Origin: Bacillota bacterium
Lineage (GTDB): Bacteria; Bacillota; Clostridia; Lachnospirales; Lachnospiraceae
Length of the DNA: 18,643 nucleotides
Assembly (NCBI GenBank): GCA_023425485.1
Contig: JAFACO010000250.1
Coordinates: 1 to 18,643 of the forward strand
Reading direction: 5' to 3'
In this document: in pieces, positions 8,980-16,668 of the stretch
Layout: each line of letters begins with the position of its first letter
How positions within the stretch are numbered: position 1 is the first letter of the stretch
Notes under the pieces: generated by a model
The model's input: the letters and a program-made list of their open reading frames with translations, nothing else
What the model was told of the DNA's origin: nothing
Databases searched by the model: none
Program-made: the position numbers and the translations under genes

Positions 8980-9129
8980 TATGGTGATTCTCATCCCCAG
9001 GTACTAGCAGCAGGAATTGTAGAAATTCAAGGTGGTAAGATATATAAGGTTGATAATGCAAGTGGACACTTTAAATCAGGGGGTTCTTTGGATGCCCAAG
9101 ATGCAGCAACATTACAGTCGGTGGTATAG
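8980..9129 (+). pseudogene. Decayed C-terminal end of another Rhs-type toxin
   Basis: The frame reads YGDSHPQVLAAGIVEIQGG, then KIYKVDNASGHFKSGGSLDA and on to a TAG at 9127-9129. A TGA at 8977-8979 closes the frame on the left, and there is no start codon or ribosome binding site. The pattern H-P..LAAG.....GKI....N.SGHF is one I recognise from the extreme C-termini of several polymorphic toxins, where the tail precedes the stop. The toxin body and its Rhs carrier are absent. From base 9120 the DNA continues as an ABC-transporter remnant in another frame, so the end of this reading frame is artificial. Confidence 0.7.
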
Positions 9130-9455
9130 ATATTAAAACCATTGATCCAGAACATTTAATGAGTTATATGTCCTTCATATTCCAGGATGTGGTTCTATTT
9201 AATGACACTGTGTATAACAGTATTAGAATCGGTAATCTTAATGCATCGGAGGAGGAGGTTTTAAACGCCGCAAAGGAAAAACAGTAGTCGTTATCGCTCA
9301 TCGACTTCGTAACAGTTATAGGAGCAGATAAAATTATCGTGCTTGAGGAAGCGAAATTAGTAGAAGAAGGAACCCATGAGGAATTAATAAAGAATAAGAG
9401 ATAATACTCTAAACTCTATCATATACAACAGGAAAGCTTGGGCTGGAGAGTTTAA
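9120..9455 (+). pseudogene. Decayed ABC-transporter ATPase domain remnant
   Basis: Three frame segments together read as pieces of an exporter-type NBD. The first (from 9120) is GGIDIKTIDPEHLMSYMSF then IFQDVVLFNDTVYNSIRIGN and NASEEEVLNAAK, covering the Q-loop (Q of FQDV). The second (9272) is KGKTVVVIAHRL, the H-loop strand. The third is VIGADKIIVLEE and LVEEGTHEELIKNKR, then a stop at 9402-9404, and YSKLYHIQQESLGWRV before a stop at 9453-9455. Walker A, the LSGGQ signature and Walker B are all missing, and there are at least two frameshifts. It cannot make a functional ATPase. It is not a copy of either intact ABC gene downstream, as the wording differs. Confidence 0.88.
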
Positions 9456-9539
9456 AATAATATATCCACTACCTCAATAGGATACCAACATCCGTAAAAA
9501 CAGCAGATAATAAGGTTTTATTTACTTTTCAATCAGACG

Positions 9540-9590
9540 CCAGAAATAACGAAATCTATAAAGACAAGATTTCGCTGTTTCTGGTATTTT
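9540..9590 (+). terminator. Hairpin terminator upstream of ahpC
   Basis: CCAGAAA...CGAAATCT pairs with AGATTTCG...TTTCTGG across a small internal loop, with TATTTTT after the stem. It insulates ahpC from transcription through the decayed region. Bases 9456-9539 hold nothing recognisable. Confidence 0.85.
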
Positions 9591-9654
9591 TATATGAAAA
9601 CGTGAAATACTTTTACTGGTACAAGAATATCATAGAAAAACTTGAATTATTTTC

Positions 9655-9683
9655 TTGACAAACTATTTATGTTGTTATATATT
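9655..9683 (+). promoter_or_regulatory. Consensus sigma-A promoter of ahpC
   Basis: A perfect -35 TTGACA (9655-9660) and -10 TATATT (9678-9683) are separated by exactly 17 bases. Transcription should start near 9690, inside the palindrome at 9689-9703. Confidence 0.85.
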
Positions 9684-9688
9684 AATAA

Positions 9689-9703
9689 CAGTAATCATTA
9701 CTG
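9689..9703 (+). promoter_or_regulatory. PerR/Fur-family operator-like palindrome at ahpC start
   Basis: CAGTAATCATTACTG is a perfect 7-1-7 inverted repeat. Its core TAATCATTA matches the central TAATNATTA of the PerR box TTATAATNATTATAA; only the three outer bases on each side differ. It lies 5 bases after the -10 and covers the predicted start, where a bound repressor would block initiation. Peroxide-induced release of PerR is the known control of ahpCF in many Firmicutes. The assignment to PerR rather than another Fur-family protein is inference. Confidence 0.7.
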
Positions 9704-9741
9704 ATATTAAAAATTAAATAAAAAATTTGGAGGTCAAAATT

Positions 9742-10305
9742 ATGTCATTAATCGGAACAGAAGTAAAAGAATTCACAGCGCAGGCATTTCAGAATGGAAA
9801 GTTCTTAACAGTTACACAGGAAAACTTTAAAGGTAAGTGGAGTGTGGTTTGTTTCTATCCAGCAGATTTTACCTTCGTTTGTCCTACAGAGTTAGAAGAT
9901 TTACAGAACGAATATGAAACTCTGAAATCACTTGGTGTTGAAGTATATTCTGTTTCTACAGATACACATTTTACACATAAAGCATGGCATGACAGTTCAG
10001 AAGCGATTAAGAAGATTACTTATATTATGATTGGTGATCCTTCACATACAATTTCCCGTAACTTTGATGTATTAATTGAGGCAGATGGTCTTGCAGATCG
10101 TGGTACCTTTATCATTGATCCGGATGGTAAAATTCAGTCCGTAGAAATCAATGCAGGCAGCATTGGTCGTGATGCAAGTATCCTTGTTAACAAGATCAAA
10201 GCAGCACAATATGTAAGAAATAACCCAGGCGAAGTTTGCCCTGCGAAATGGAAAGAAGGCGGTGCAACTCTTAAGCCAAGCCTTGACCTTGTAGGCAAGA
10301 TCTAA
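9742..10305 (+). CDS. ahpC: Alkyl hydroperoxide reductase subunit C (2-Cys peroxiredoxin)
   Basis: AhpC reduces hydrogen peroxide, organic hydroperoxides and peroxynitrite in the cytosol and is re-reduced by AhpF. The protein is 187 residues, the same as E. coli AhpC. The peroxidatic Cys47 sits in PADFTFVCPTE, the resolving Cys166 in GEVCPAKW, and the active-site Arg in LADRGTF (residue 120). The ATG at 9742 is chosen because GGAGG (9729-9733) lies 8 bases before it; a TTG at 9727 would swallow the ribosome binding site. A consensus promoter and a PerR-like operator lie upstream, so peroxide induction is expected. The partner gene ahpF follows after 167 bases that contain a hairpin. Confidence 0.97.
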   Translation: MSLIGTEVKEFTAQAFQNGKFLTVTQENFKGKWSVVCFYPADFTFVCPTELEDLQNEYETLKSLGVEVYSVSTDTHFTHKAWHDSSEAIKKITYIMIGDPSHTISRNFDVLIEADGLADRGTFIIDPDGKIQSVEINAGSIGRDASILVNKIKAAQYVRNNPGEVCPAKWKEGGATLKPSLDLVGKI

Positions 10306-10400
10306 GTTGAAATAAAACTGTAAGTAACTTTAGATAGCGTGAGATTGAAACGTTTAATTCAACTAGGTTTTCATAAATATTTTTTTACAAAAGCCCATAG

Positions 10401-10430
10401 AAAGAGTCTGTCAGCAGGCTCTTTCGTTAT
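10401..10430 (+). terminator. ahpC-ahpF intercistronic hairpin, probable partial terminator
   Basis: AAAGAGTCTG and CAGGCTCTTT form a 10-bp stem (one G-T pair) with a TCAG loop. The following CGTTATAA is not a good T-tract, so read-through into ahpF is likely; the hairpin may stabilise the ahpC end or lower ahpF output. A TATAAT at 10428-10433 lacks a recognisable -35 at proper spacing. Confidence 0.55.
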
Positions 10431-10472
10431 AATATAGAATGGTACGATGTGCCATATTATGGAGGATTTATA

Positions 10473-12002
10473 ATGATATTGGATGCAGAAATCAAAGGAC
10501 AGTTGGCTAGTTATCTGGAGCTTCTGGAAAGTGATATACTGATTAAAGTTAGTGTTGGAGATGACAGTGTATCAAAGGAGATGTCGGAGCTAATTGATGA
10601 AATCGTAGCGATGACTTCAAAGATTAAGAGAGATAATACAACCCTGGCAAGAACTCCTAGTTTTAGTGTTAATCGCTTGAAGGAAGACACTGGAGTAACC
10701 TTTGCAGGAATTCCTTTAGGTCATGAATTCACTTCTTTGGTATTAGCGCTATTACAGGTGAGTGGTAGAGCTCCAAAGGTCGAGGAAAAATTAATTGACC
10801 AGGTTAAGAAGATGAAAGGTGAATACCATTTTGAAACATATATTAGCTTAAGTTGTCACAACTGCCCGGAGGTAGTACAGGCACTTAACCTAATGAGTAT
10901 TTTAAATCCTGGAATTACACATACCATGATTGATGGAGCTGCTTTTAAGACAGAAGTGGAAAGTAAAAATGTTATGGCAGTACCATCCATTTACTTAAAC
11001 GGAGAGTTTTTTGGAAGTGGTCGAATGGTACTGGAAGAAATTCTTGCGAAGCTTGGAACGGCTCCCGATGCAGCAGAATTTGAAGAAAAGGCACCCTATG
11101 ACGTTCTTGTCATTGGTGGAGGACCATCTGGAGCCAGTGCAGCTATTTATGCAGCACGTAAAGGGATCCGTACGGGTATTGTTGCAGAACGTTTTGGCGG
11201 GCAGGTAAGAGATACCTTAGGAATTGAGAATTTTATTGGTACAAAGTACACCCAGGGGCCTAAACTTGCAGAAAGTCTCGAGGCACACGTAAAAGATTAT
11301 GACGTGGATGTCATGAGCTTGCAAAGAGCAAAACGTCTGGAGAAAAAGGAACTTATTGAAGTTGAGCTTGAAAATGGCGCTATCTTAAAAAGCAAGACCG
11401 TTATTATTTCTACAGGTGCTCGCTGGCGTAATGTCGGTGTACCTGGGGAAGCAGAGTTTAAGAATAAAGGTGTTGCATATTGTCCTCACTGTGATGGTCC
11501 TCTATTTAAAGATAAAGATGTTGCAGTTATCGGTGGAGGTAACTCCGGAATTGAGGCAGCCATCGATCTTGCAGGAGTAGTTAAGCATGTTACTGTTCTT
11601 GAATTTATGCCGGAGTTAAAGGCAGATGCAGTACTTCAAGAAAGACTTTATAGCTTACCAAACGTAACGGTATACAAGAATGTTCAAACAAAGGAAATCA
11701 CCGGAACAGATAAAGTGAACGGTATTACTTTTGTGGACAGAGCAACCAGTGAAGAACATCATGTAGAATTACAGGGTGTATTTGTTCAGATCGGTCTTGT
11801 GGCTAGCACAGAGTGGTTAGGTGATACGGTTGAACGTAACCGTATGGGTGAGATCCTTGTCGACACACATAATGCAACTAGTCTTCCAGGTGTTTTTGCA
11901 GCAGGTGATTGTACTAACAGTCCTTATAAGCAGATTATTATTTCCATGGGCTCTGGTGCAACTGCAGCTTTAAGTGCCTTTGATTACTTAATAAGAAATT
12001 AA
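10473..12002 (+). CDS. ahpF: Alkyl hydroperoxide reductase subunit F (disulfide reductase)
   Basis: AhpF is the FAD-dependent NAD(P)H:disulfide reductase that recharges AhpC. This protein has 509 residues (E. coli AhpF 521). The N-terminal tandem thioredoxin-fold domain (about 1-195) carries the CHNC redox pair at 128/131. The FAD motif GGGPSG is at 215-220, the thioredoxin-reductase-like CPHC pair at 337/340, the NAD(P)H motif GGGNSG at 354-359, and the C-terminal FAD-contact segment is GVFAAGDC. Electrons pass from NAD(P)H via FAD to CPHC, to CHNC and then to AhpC. The ATG at 10473 has GGAGG (10461-10465) 7 bases upstream; the in-frame GTG at 10449 precedes that site and is rejected. It is followed 30 bases later by a strong terminator. 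Confidence 0.96.
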   Translation: MILDAEIKGQLASYLELLESDILIKVSVGDDSVSKEMSELIDEIVAMTSKIKRDNTTLARTPSFSVNRLKEDTGVTFAGIPLGHEFTSLVLALLQVSGRAPKVEEKLIDQVKKMKGEYHFETYISLSCHNCPEVVQALNLMSILNPGITHTMIDGAAFKTEVESKNVMAVPSIYLNGEFFGSGRMVLEEILAKLGTAPDAAEFEEKAPYDVLVIGGGPSGASAAIYAARKGIRTGIVAERFGGQVRDTLGIENFIGTKYTQGPKLAESLEAHVKDYDVDVMSLQRAKRLEKKELIEVELENGAILKSKTVIISTGARWRNVGVPGEAEFKNKGVAYCPHCDGPLFKDKDVAVIGGGNSGIEAAIDLAGVVKHVTVLEFMPELKADAVLQERLYSLPNVTVYKNVQTKEITGTDKVNGITFVDRATSEEHHVELQGVFVQIGLVASTEWLGDTVERNRMGEILVDTHNATSLPGVFAAGDCTNSPYKQIIISMGSGATAALSAFDYLIRN

Positions 12003-12032
12003 GCTGATTTTGTAATATCCTATAAAATAAAT

Positions 12033-12093
12033 AAAAGCCTCTCTTTTCCTGAAAGCTCTTAAATAGATAACTTTCAGGAAAAGAGAGGCTTTT
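12033..12093 (+). terminator. Very strong terminator after ahpF
   Basis: Two perfectly complementary 23-base arms (12033-12055 and 12071-12093) are separated by a 15-base loop. The stem starts with AAAAGCC and ends GGCTTTT, so it offers a T-run on either strand. The stem is unusually long for an intrinsic terminator. Bases 12094-12202 hold no recognisable feature. Confidence 0.92.
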
Positions 12094-12202
12094 GTTACTC
12101 GAATGTGCCCATGATATTAACGGTTATAAACAGTTACGAGGAGAAATTCACATAGTGTGTTTCTTCTGGTTCATGGCAAGGAAATTTCTTTCGGTTTGTC
12201 AC

Positions 12203-12231
12203 TTGCGAATGCTATTTTAAAAATATATAAT
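12203..12231 (+). promoter_or_regulatory. Probable promoter of the ABC exporter pair
   Basis: TTGCGA (12203-12208) and TATAAT (12226-12231) are separated by 17 bases. Transcription would start near 12238, giving a leader of about 70 bases before the ATG at 12309. No operator palindrome is evident. Confidence 0.65.
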
Positions 12232-12308
12232 AAAAGAATGACTTAAACTTATAATTAGTAAAAAGTCAATGAGAGTATAGATGACATAATAGTTTAGAGG
12301 TAATCGCA

Positions 12309-14006
12309 ATGAAAAAGATAATGATTTACATACAACCATATATCCCGCGTATGTTGTTTGGATTTTTTATAAAGGTGCTTGGTACCTTCATGGATTTGGG
12401 CTTACCTTGGGTATTGGCTTTCATTATTGATAATATCATACCTGAGAAGAAAGTATCTTTAATTCTGTGGTGGGGCCTTGTAATGCTGGGGTTATCAGTG
12501 GGAGCAAGAACCTTCAATGTTATTGCGAACAGAATGGCCTCCAAAGTAGCTAGAAATACGGTAGAAAAATTACGTCATGACCTGTTTCAGAAGATACTTA
12601 ATCTCTCCGGAAATCAATTGGATTCCTTTACAATCCCCTCATTAGAGTCCCGAATGACTTCAGATACCTATAACATACACAATATGATTGGAATGATACA
12701 GCGGCTTGGTGTCAGAGCTCCACTCATATTAATTGGTGGAGTTATAATCACCTTCACTCTTGAGCCAGTTCTTGCATTGGTATTAATTGGAATACTACCG
12801 TGTCTGGCAATCGTTGTCTATTATGTTTCTAAAAAGGGAATTCCCCTATACAGCCAGGTTCAGAAATTAACGGATAAGATGATAAGGATAGTCAGAGAAA
12901 ATATATCTGGCATCCGAGTAATAAAGGCGCTTTCCAAAACTCAATATGAAAAGGAACGATTTTCAGATATTAACAGTAAGGTTTCAGAGGAAGAGCAAAA
13001 GGCTGGCAGCATTATGGCGGTTACCAATCCAATTATGAATGCGATTTTAAACCTAGGGCTAACCCTAGTTGTAGTGGTTGGTGCGTACCGGGTTAATATT
13101 GGGGCTTCTCAACCGGGTAAAATTGTTGCTTTCCTATCTTATTTTACGATTATGTTGCAAGCAGTTATGGCAATTACCAGAATATTTGTGGTATTTTCTA
13201 AAGCAAGTGCCTCTGCAGAAAGAATAGCAGAAGTACTAAATGCAGAGGAGGATTTGCAGGTCGAGCAATTGAAGGCTGTGAAACCAGAGTATCATATTGT
13301 ATTTGATAACGTGTGCTTCTCCTATGCGGAGGAACCCTGTCTCACGCATATTACTTTTGGAATGAAAAAGGGTGAAAGTCTTGGAATTATTGGTTCTACA
13401 GGGTCAGGAAAGACTACATTGGTCAATCTTTTGATGCGCTTTTATGATGTAGATAGTGGTACTATCACTATAGACGGTAAGAATGTGAAGAGCTTTGATA
13501 AACAAGAGCTAAGGCAGAAGTTCGGGGTTGTTTTTCAAAATGATGTCCTGTTTGCAGATAAGATTTATGAAAATATAAGTATAGGCAGAAATCTTTCGCA
13601 AGATGCCGTATGGGAGGCTGCTAGATATGCACAGGCAGAGGCATTTATTGAGGAACTTGAAAGCGATATTGATTTTAAATTAGCTATAAAGGGAAGTAAT
13701 TTAAGTGGAGGTCAAAAGCAGCGACTTTTGGTAGCAAGAGCATTAGCAGGCCATCCGGAAATATTAATTCTTGATGATTCTTCCAGTGCACTGGATTATC
13801 GAACGGACTCTTTGCTTAGAAAAGCAATCAGAGAACATTATCAGGATACAACTACCATTGTAATTGCACAACGAATCAGTTCGGTTATGAAATCGGATCA
13901 TATCCTTGTGATAGAAGAAGGGCATATTGCTGGCTATGGGACTCATGAAGAGTTACTTGATAATTGTAACGTCTATCATGAGATTTATCAGTCACAGTTA
14001 ATGTAA
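12309..14006 (+). CDS. ABC exporter half-transporter, degenerate-site subunit
   Basis: This 565-residue type IV (MsbA-like) ABC half-exporter has about six membrane helices (first ~300 residues) followed by an NBD. Walker A is GSTGSGKT (362-369), the Q-loop Gln is 410, the signature is a canonical LSGGQ (465-469), and Walker B is ILILDD (485-490). The catalytic Glu is replaced by Asp490, and the H-loop reads VIAQR with Gln521 in place of His. Both changes mark the non-hydrolysing site of heterodimeric exporters such as BmrC/BmrD, LmrC/LmrD and TM287/288. The ATG has AGAGG (12296-12300) 8 bases upstream. The partner gene begins 76 bases downstream. The substrate is unknown; drug or lipid-like export is the family norm. 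Confidence 0.93.
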   Translation: MKKIMIYIQPYIPRMLFGFFIKVLGTFMDLGLPWVLAFIIDNIIPEKKVSLILWWGLVMLGLSVGARTFNVIANRMASKVARNTVEKLRHDLFQKILNLSGNQLDSFTIPSLESRMTSDTYNIHNMIGMIQRLGVRAPLILIGGVIITFTLEPVLALVLIGILPCLAIVVYYVSKKGIPLYSQVQKLTDKMIRIVRENISGIRVIKALSKTQYEKERFSDINSKVSEEEQKAGSIMAVTNPIMNAILNLGLTLVVVVGAYRVNIGASQPGKIVAFLSYFTIMLQAVMAITRIFVVFSKASASAERIAEVLNAEEDLQVEQLKAVKPEYHIVFDNVCFSYAEEPCLTHITFGMKKGESLGIIGSTGSGKTTLVNLLMRFYDVDSGTITIDGKNVKSFDKQELRQKFGVVFQNDVLFADKIYENISIGRNLSQDAVWEAARYAQAEAFIEELESDIDFKLAIKGSNLSGGQKQRLLVARALAGHPEILILDDSSSALDYRTDSLLRKAIREHYQDTTTIVIAQRISSVMKSDHILVIEEGHIAGYGTHEELLDNCNVYHEIYQSQLM

Positions 14007-14082
14007 TTGAATCTTGATTTTTAGTTATGTGAAAGTTGTGCACTATAATTAATGTCAGGTATTAAAAGAAACGAGGTGCTGT

Positions 14083-15882
14083 ATGGCCGGTATAACAAAT
14101 TCCACAATGGGAAAAGCAAAAATGAGTGAAAAAACGGATAAACCGAGGAATACAAAGCAAGTTCTAAAACGTTTGTGGAACTATATGTTTCATTATAAAT
14201 GGATGCTGACCCTGGCAGTTGTTCTTACCATTGTAAGTAACTTATTTGCGCTGTTAGGACCATTGCTATCAGGCTATGCAATTGATGCTATTCAACCCGG
14301 TAAGGGCTTGGTGGTATTTCAGAAAGTATTTTATTATGCTGCTTGGATGGTGGTATTTTATGTGATTTCTTCAGCGCTTTCCTATGTGTTGTCTATTATA
14401 ATGATACGGTTTAGTCAGAAAATTGTCCGCAGGATGAGAGAGGACTTATTTACGAAATTAGTTGACCTACCGGTGGGGTATTTTGATCGTCATCAGGCAG
14501 GGGATATCATAAGTAGGATTTCCTATGATATTGATACAGTGAATACTTCACTTTCCACTGATGTGGTACAGATTGCTGCCAGTGTAATCACCATTGTGGG
14601 GTCCTTAATTATGATGATAATTATTTCACCGGTGCTTGTCCTGGTAATGCTGGTTACAATACCGTTGTCCTTTCTATATACACGCTATATGGCTAACAAA
14701 GTACGCCCTCTATATCGAAGACGTTCTGCTAAATTGGGTGAAATGAATGGATTTGTCGAGGAAATGGTATCAGGTCAGAAAACCATCAAAGCGTATGCAG
14801 CTGAAGATTCCGTTATGTTGCGGTTTGATAAGATTAATACGGAGACTGTGGATGCTTATTACGACACAGAATATTACGGTAGTATGACTGGACCAACGGT
14901 CAATGCAATTAATAACTTATCCTTATCCTTAATTACGGTGTTTGGAGCAATTCTGTATTTATATAACAGGATGTCGCTAGGTAATATTTCATCCTTCATA
15001 CAATATTCCAGAAAGTTTTCCGGTCCGATTAATGAAGCAGCTAACATTATTAGTGAACTTCAATCGGCAGCAGCCGCAGCTGAACGAGTATTTCGATTAA
15101 TGGATGAGGCAACAGAAGTTAAAGATAGAGAGGAAGCAGTTGAACTTAGAGATGTTACTGGAGAGGTTAAATTAGAGAATGTTTCTTTTGGCTATTTGCC
15201 GGAAAAACTAATTATTAAGAACTTATTTTTACATGCGAGACCGGGAAGTTTAACAGCTATTGTCGGTCCAACTGGTGCAGGTAAAACAACGATAATTAAT
15301 CTTTTAATGAGATTTTATGATGTCTGGGAGGGTGGCGTATTCATCGATGGAATGGAAACCAGAGATTTGACCAGACAAAGTTTAAGAAAAGCCTATGCCA
15401 TGGTGCTCCAAGATACCTGGCTGTTCCAGGGAAGTATTTTTGATAATATTGCCTATGGAAAAGAGAAGGCTACGATGGAAGAGGTTATCGAAGTTGCAAA
15501 AATGGCTGGAATACATTCCTTTATAAAAAGGCTTCCTGACGGGTACCATACTGTTGTTAATGAGGATGGCATGAATATCTCAAAGGGACAGAAACAGTTA
15601 CTTACCATAGCAAGAGCAATGCTACTGGATGCTAAAATGCTAATTCTTGATGAAGCAACCTCGAATGTGGATACCAGAACGGAAATCAATATTCAAAAGG
15701 CAATGAGAAGGCTGATGGAGAAGAAGACCTGCTTTGTCATCGCCCATCGCCTTTCTACGATACAAGGGGCGGATAACATTCTTGTGGTAGACCAGGGAAA
15801 TGTGGTGGAGCAAGGAACTCATGTGGAATTGATGGATAAGAAGGGATTCTATTATAGATTATATAATTCACAATTTGAATAA
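14083..15882 (+). CDS. ABC exporter half-transporter, catalytic-site subunit
   Basis: This 599-residue membrane-NBD fusion is the partner of the preceding gene. Membrane helices lie at about 39-63, 83-108, 160-202 and 274-294. Walker A is GPTGAGKT (395-402), the Q-loop Gln is 443, Walker B MLILDE has the catalytic Glu524, and the H-loop VIAHR has His555. The signature is ISKGQ (499-503) instead of LSGGQ. So its own Walker motifs are canonical while its signature is degenerate, the mirror image of the upstream subunit. Combined, the two give one consensus and one degenerate ATP site, which argues strongly for a heterodimer. The ATG at 14083 has GAGG (14073-14076) 6 bases upstream. No terminator lies between the genes, so they are probably cotranscribed. 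Confidence 0.94.
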   Translation: MAGITNSTMGKAKMSEKTDKPRNTKQVLKRLWNYMFHYKWMLTLAVVLTIVSNLFALLGPLLSGYAIDAIQPGKGLVVFQKVFYYAAWMVVFYVISSALSYVLSIIMIRFSQKIVRRMREDLFTKLVDLPVGYFDRHQAGDIISRISYDIDTVNTSLSTDVVQIAASVITIVGSLIMMIIISPVLVLVMLVTIPLSFLYTRYMANKVRPLYRRRSAKLGEMNGFVEEMVSGQKTIKAYAAEDSVMLRFDKINTETVDAYYDTEYYGSMTGPTVNAINNLSLSLITVFGAILYLYNRMSLGNISSFIQYSRKFSGPINEAANIISELQSAAAAAERVFRLMDEATEVKDREEAVELRDVTGEVKLENVSFGYLPEKLIIKNLFLHARPGSLTAIVGPTGAGKTTIINLLMRFYDVWEGGVFIDGMETRDLTRQSLRKAYAMVLQDTWLFQGSIFDNIAYGKEKATMEEVIEVAKMAGIHSFIKRLPDGYHTVVNEDGMNISKGQKQLLTIARAMLLDAKMLILDEATSNVDTRTEINIQKAMRRLMEKKTCFVIAHRLSTIQGADNILVVDQGNVVEQGTHVELMDKKGFYYRLYNSQFE

Positions 15883-16040
15883 GAGAGTATAGATCTTAGA
15901 ATGAAAGAAAGTGTACAATTGCAAATATTCATATAATATTCGTTTTGATGCATAGAGTGGTCTAGAAGCTATGATAAATAGGTATTATTCTTTTATAGTT
16001 TGGGCTTGGTTTATTTGAATTAGTAATTGGAGGTAGTGTT

Positions 16041-16562
16041 ATGTTTTATGATTTGGTAAAGACCAGAAGAAGTATTAGACAGTTTGAAGATAAAGAAATT
16101 GAAAAAGATAAAGTTGATATAATATTAAAAAGCGCTCTGATGGCACCGACTTCTAAAAACGGAAGGTCGTGGGAGTTTATCGCTGTAACAGATAAAGAAC
16201 AACTGCAAAAACTTTTTGATAGCAGAGAGAATGGTGTAAGACAGCTTGCAACAGCAAAACTTGCAATTGTTGTGGCAGCTGATCCGGAGGTAATTGATGT
16301 GTGGGTGGAAGATGTATCTATTGCCGCTATTACAATGCAGTATGCAGCTCATTCCCTGGGGATAGGTTCTTGTTGGATACAGATAAGAAATAGATTAGGA
16401 ATGAACCATGTGGATTCGCAGGAGACCGTAAAAAAGGCTTTAAACATACCAGACAAATATCAAGTGGGTTGCCTGCTCGTATTTGGATATCCAGCTGAAG
16501 AAAAACAACCTCATGAAGAGAGTAAACTTTTGTATGATAAAATACATTATGATAGATTTTAA
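16041..16562 (+). CDS. Nitroreductase-family FMN oxidoreductase
   Basis: This 173-residue cytosolic flavoprotein is the compact size common in clostridial nitroreductase-like enzymes. FMN phosphate-binding residues are in RRSIRQF (9-15). A second FMN-contacting stretch is APTSKNGRSW (35-44). GIGSCW (107-112) and the closing GCLLVFGYP (143-151) complete the usual family pattern. Such enzymes use NAD(P)H to reduce nitro compounds, quinones or unknown physiological substrates; which one cannot be told here. GGAGG (16029-16033) sits 7 bases before the ATG. The 158 bases upstream contain a TATAAT (15932-15937) without a clear -35 and no terminator, so read-through from the ABC pair is possible. 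A terminator follows. Confidence 0.93.
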   Translation: MFYDLVKTRRSIRQFEDKEIEKDKVDIILKSALMAPTSKNGRSWEFIAVTDKEQLQKLFDSRENGVRQLATAKLAIVVAADPEVIDVWVEDVSIAAITMQYAAHSLGIGSCWIQIRNRLGMNHVDSQETVKKALNIPDKYQVGCLLVFGYPAEEKQPHEESKLLYDKIHYDRF

Positions 16563-16593
16563 TCATATCTTTACAAGTTAATATGAATATAAG

Positions 16594-16636
16594 GAGCTAG
16601 ATAAATTGTATATAATTACATTTATCTAGCTCTTTT
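16594..16636 (+). terminator. Terminator between convergent genes
   Basis: GAGCTAGATAAAT pairs perfectly over 13 bp with ATTTATCTAGCTC, followed by TTTT. It ends the nitroreductase transcript. It could also act on the leftward DMT operon (stop near 16669), though the T-run on that strand is poor. Confidence 0.87.
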
Positions 16637-16668
16637 CTATTCCATTTCAGTTATTAAACAACTTTAAA

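Noticed and set aside
9676..9688. TTATATATTAATA as an alternative PerR box
   Set aside because: It overlaps the -10 element and is poorly symmetrical; the perfect palindrome at 9689-9703 is a better operator candidate.
9727..9741. TTG start of ahpC
   Set aside because: The GGAGG site at 9729-9733 would be coding; ATG 9742 gives the standard 187-residue AhpC.
11011..11208. 65-residue forward ORF inside ahpF
   Set aside because: It is an out-of-frame shadow of the ahpF coding sequence.
15883..16040. TATAAT at 15932 and TATGAT at 15970 as nitroreductase promoters
   Set aside because: The only -35 candidates have poor sequence or wrong spacing (such as TTGATG with 19 bases), so no promoter is called.
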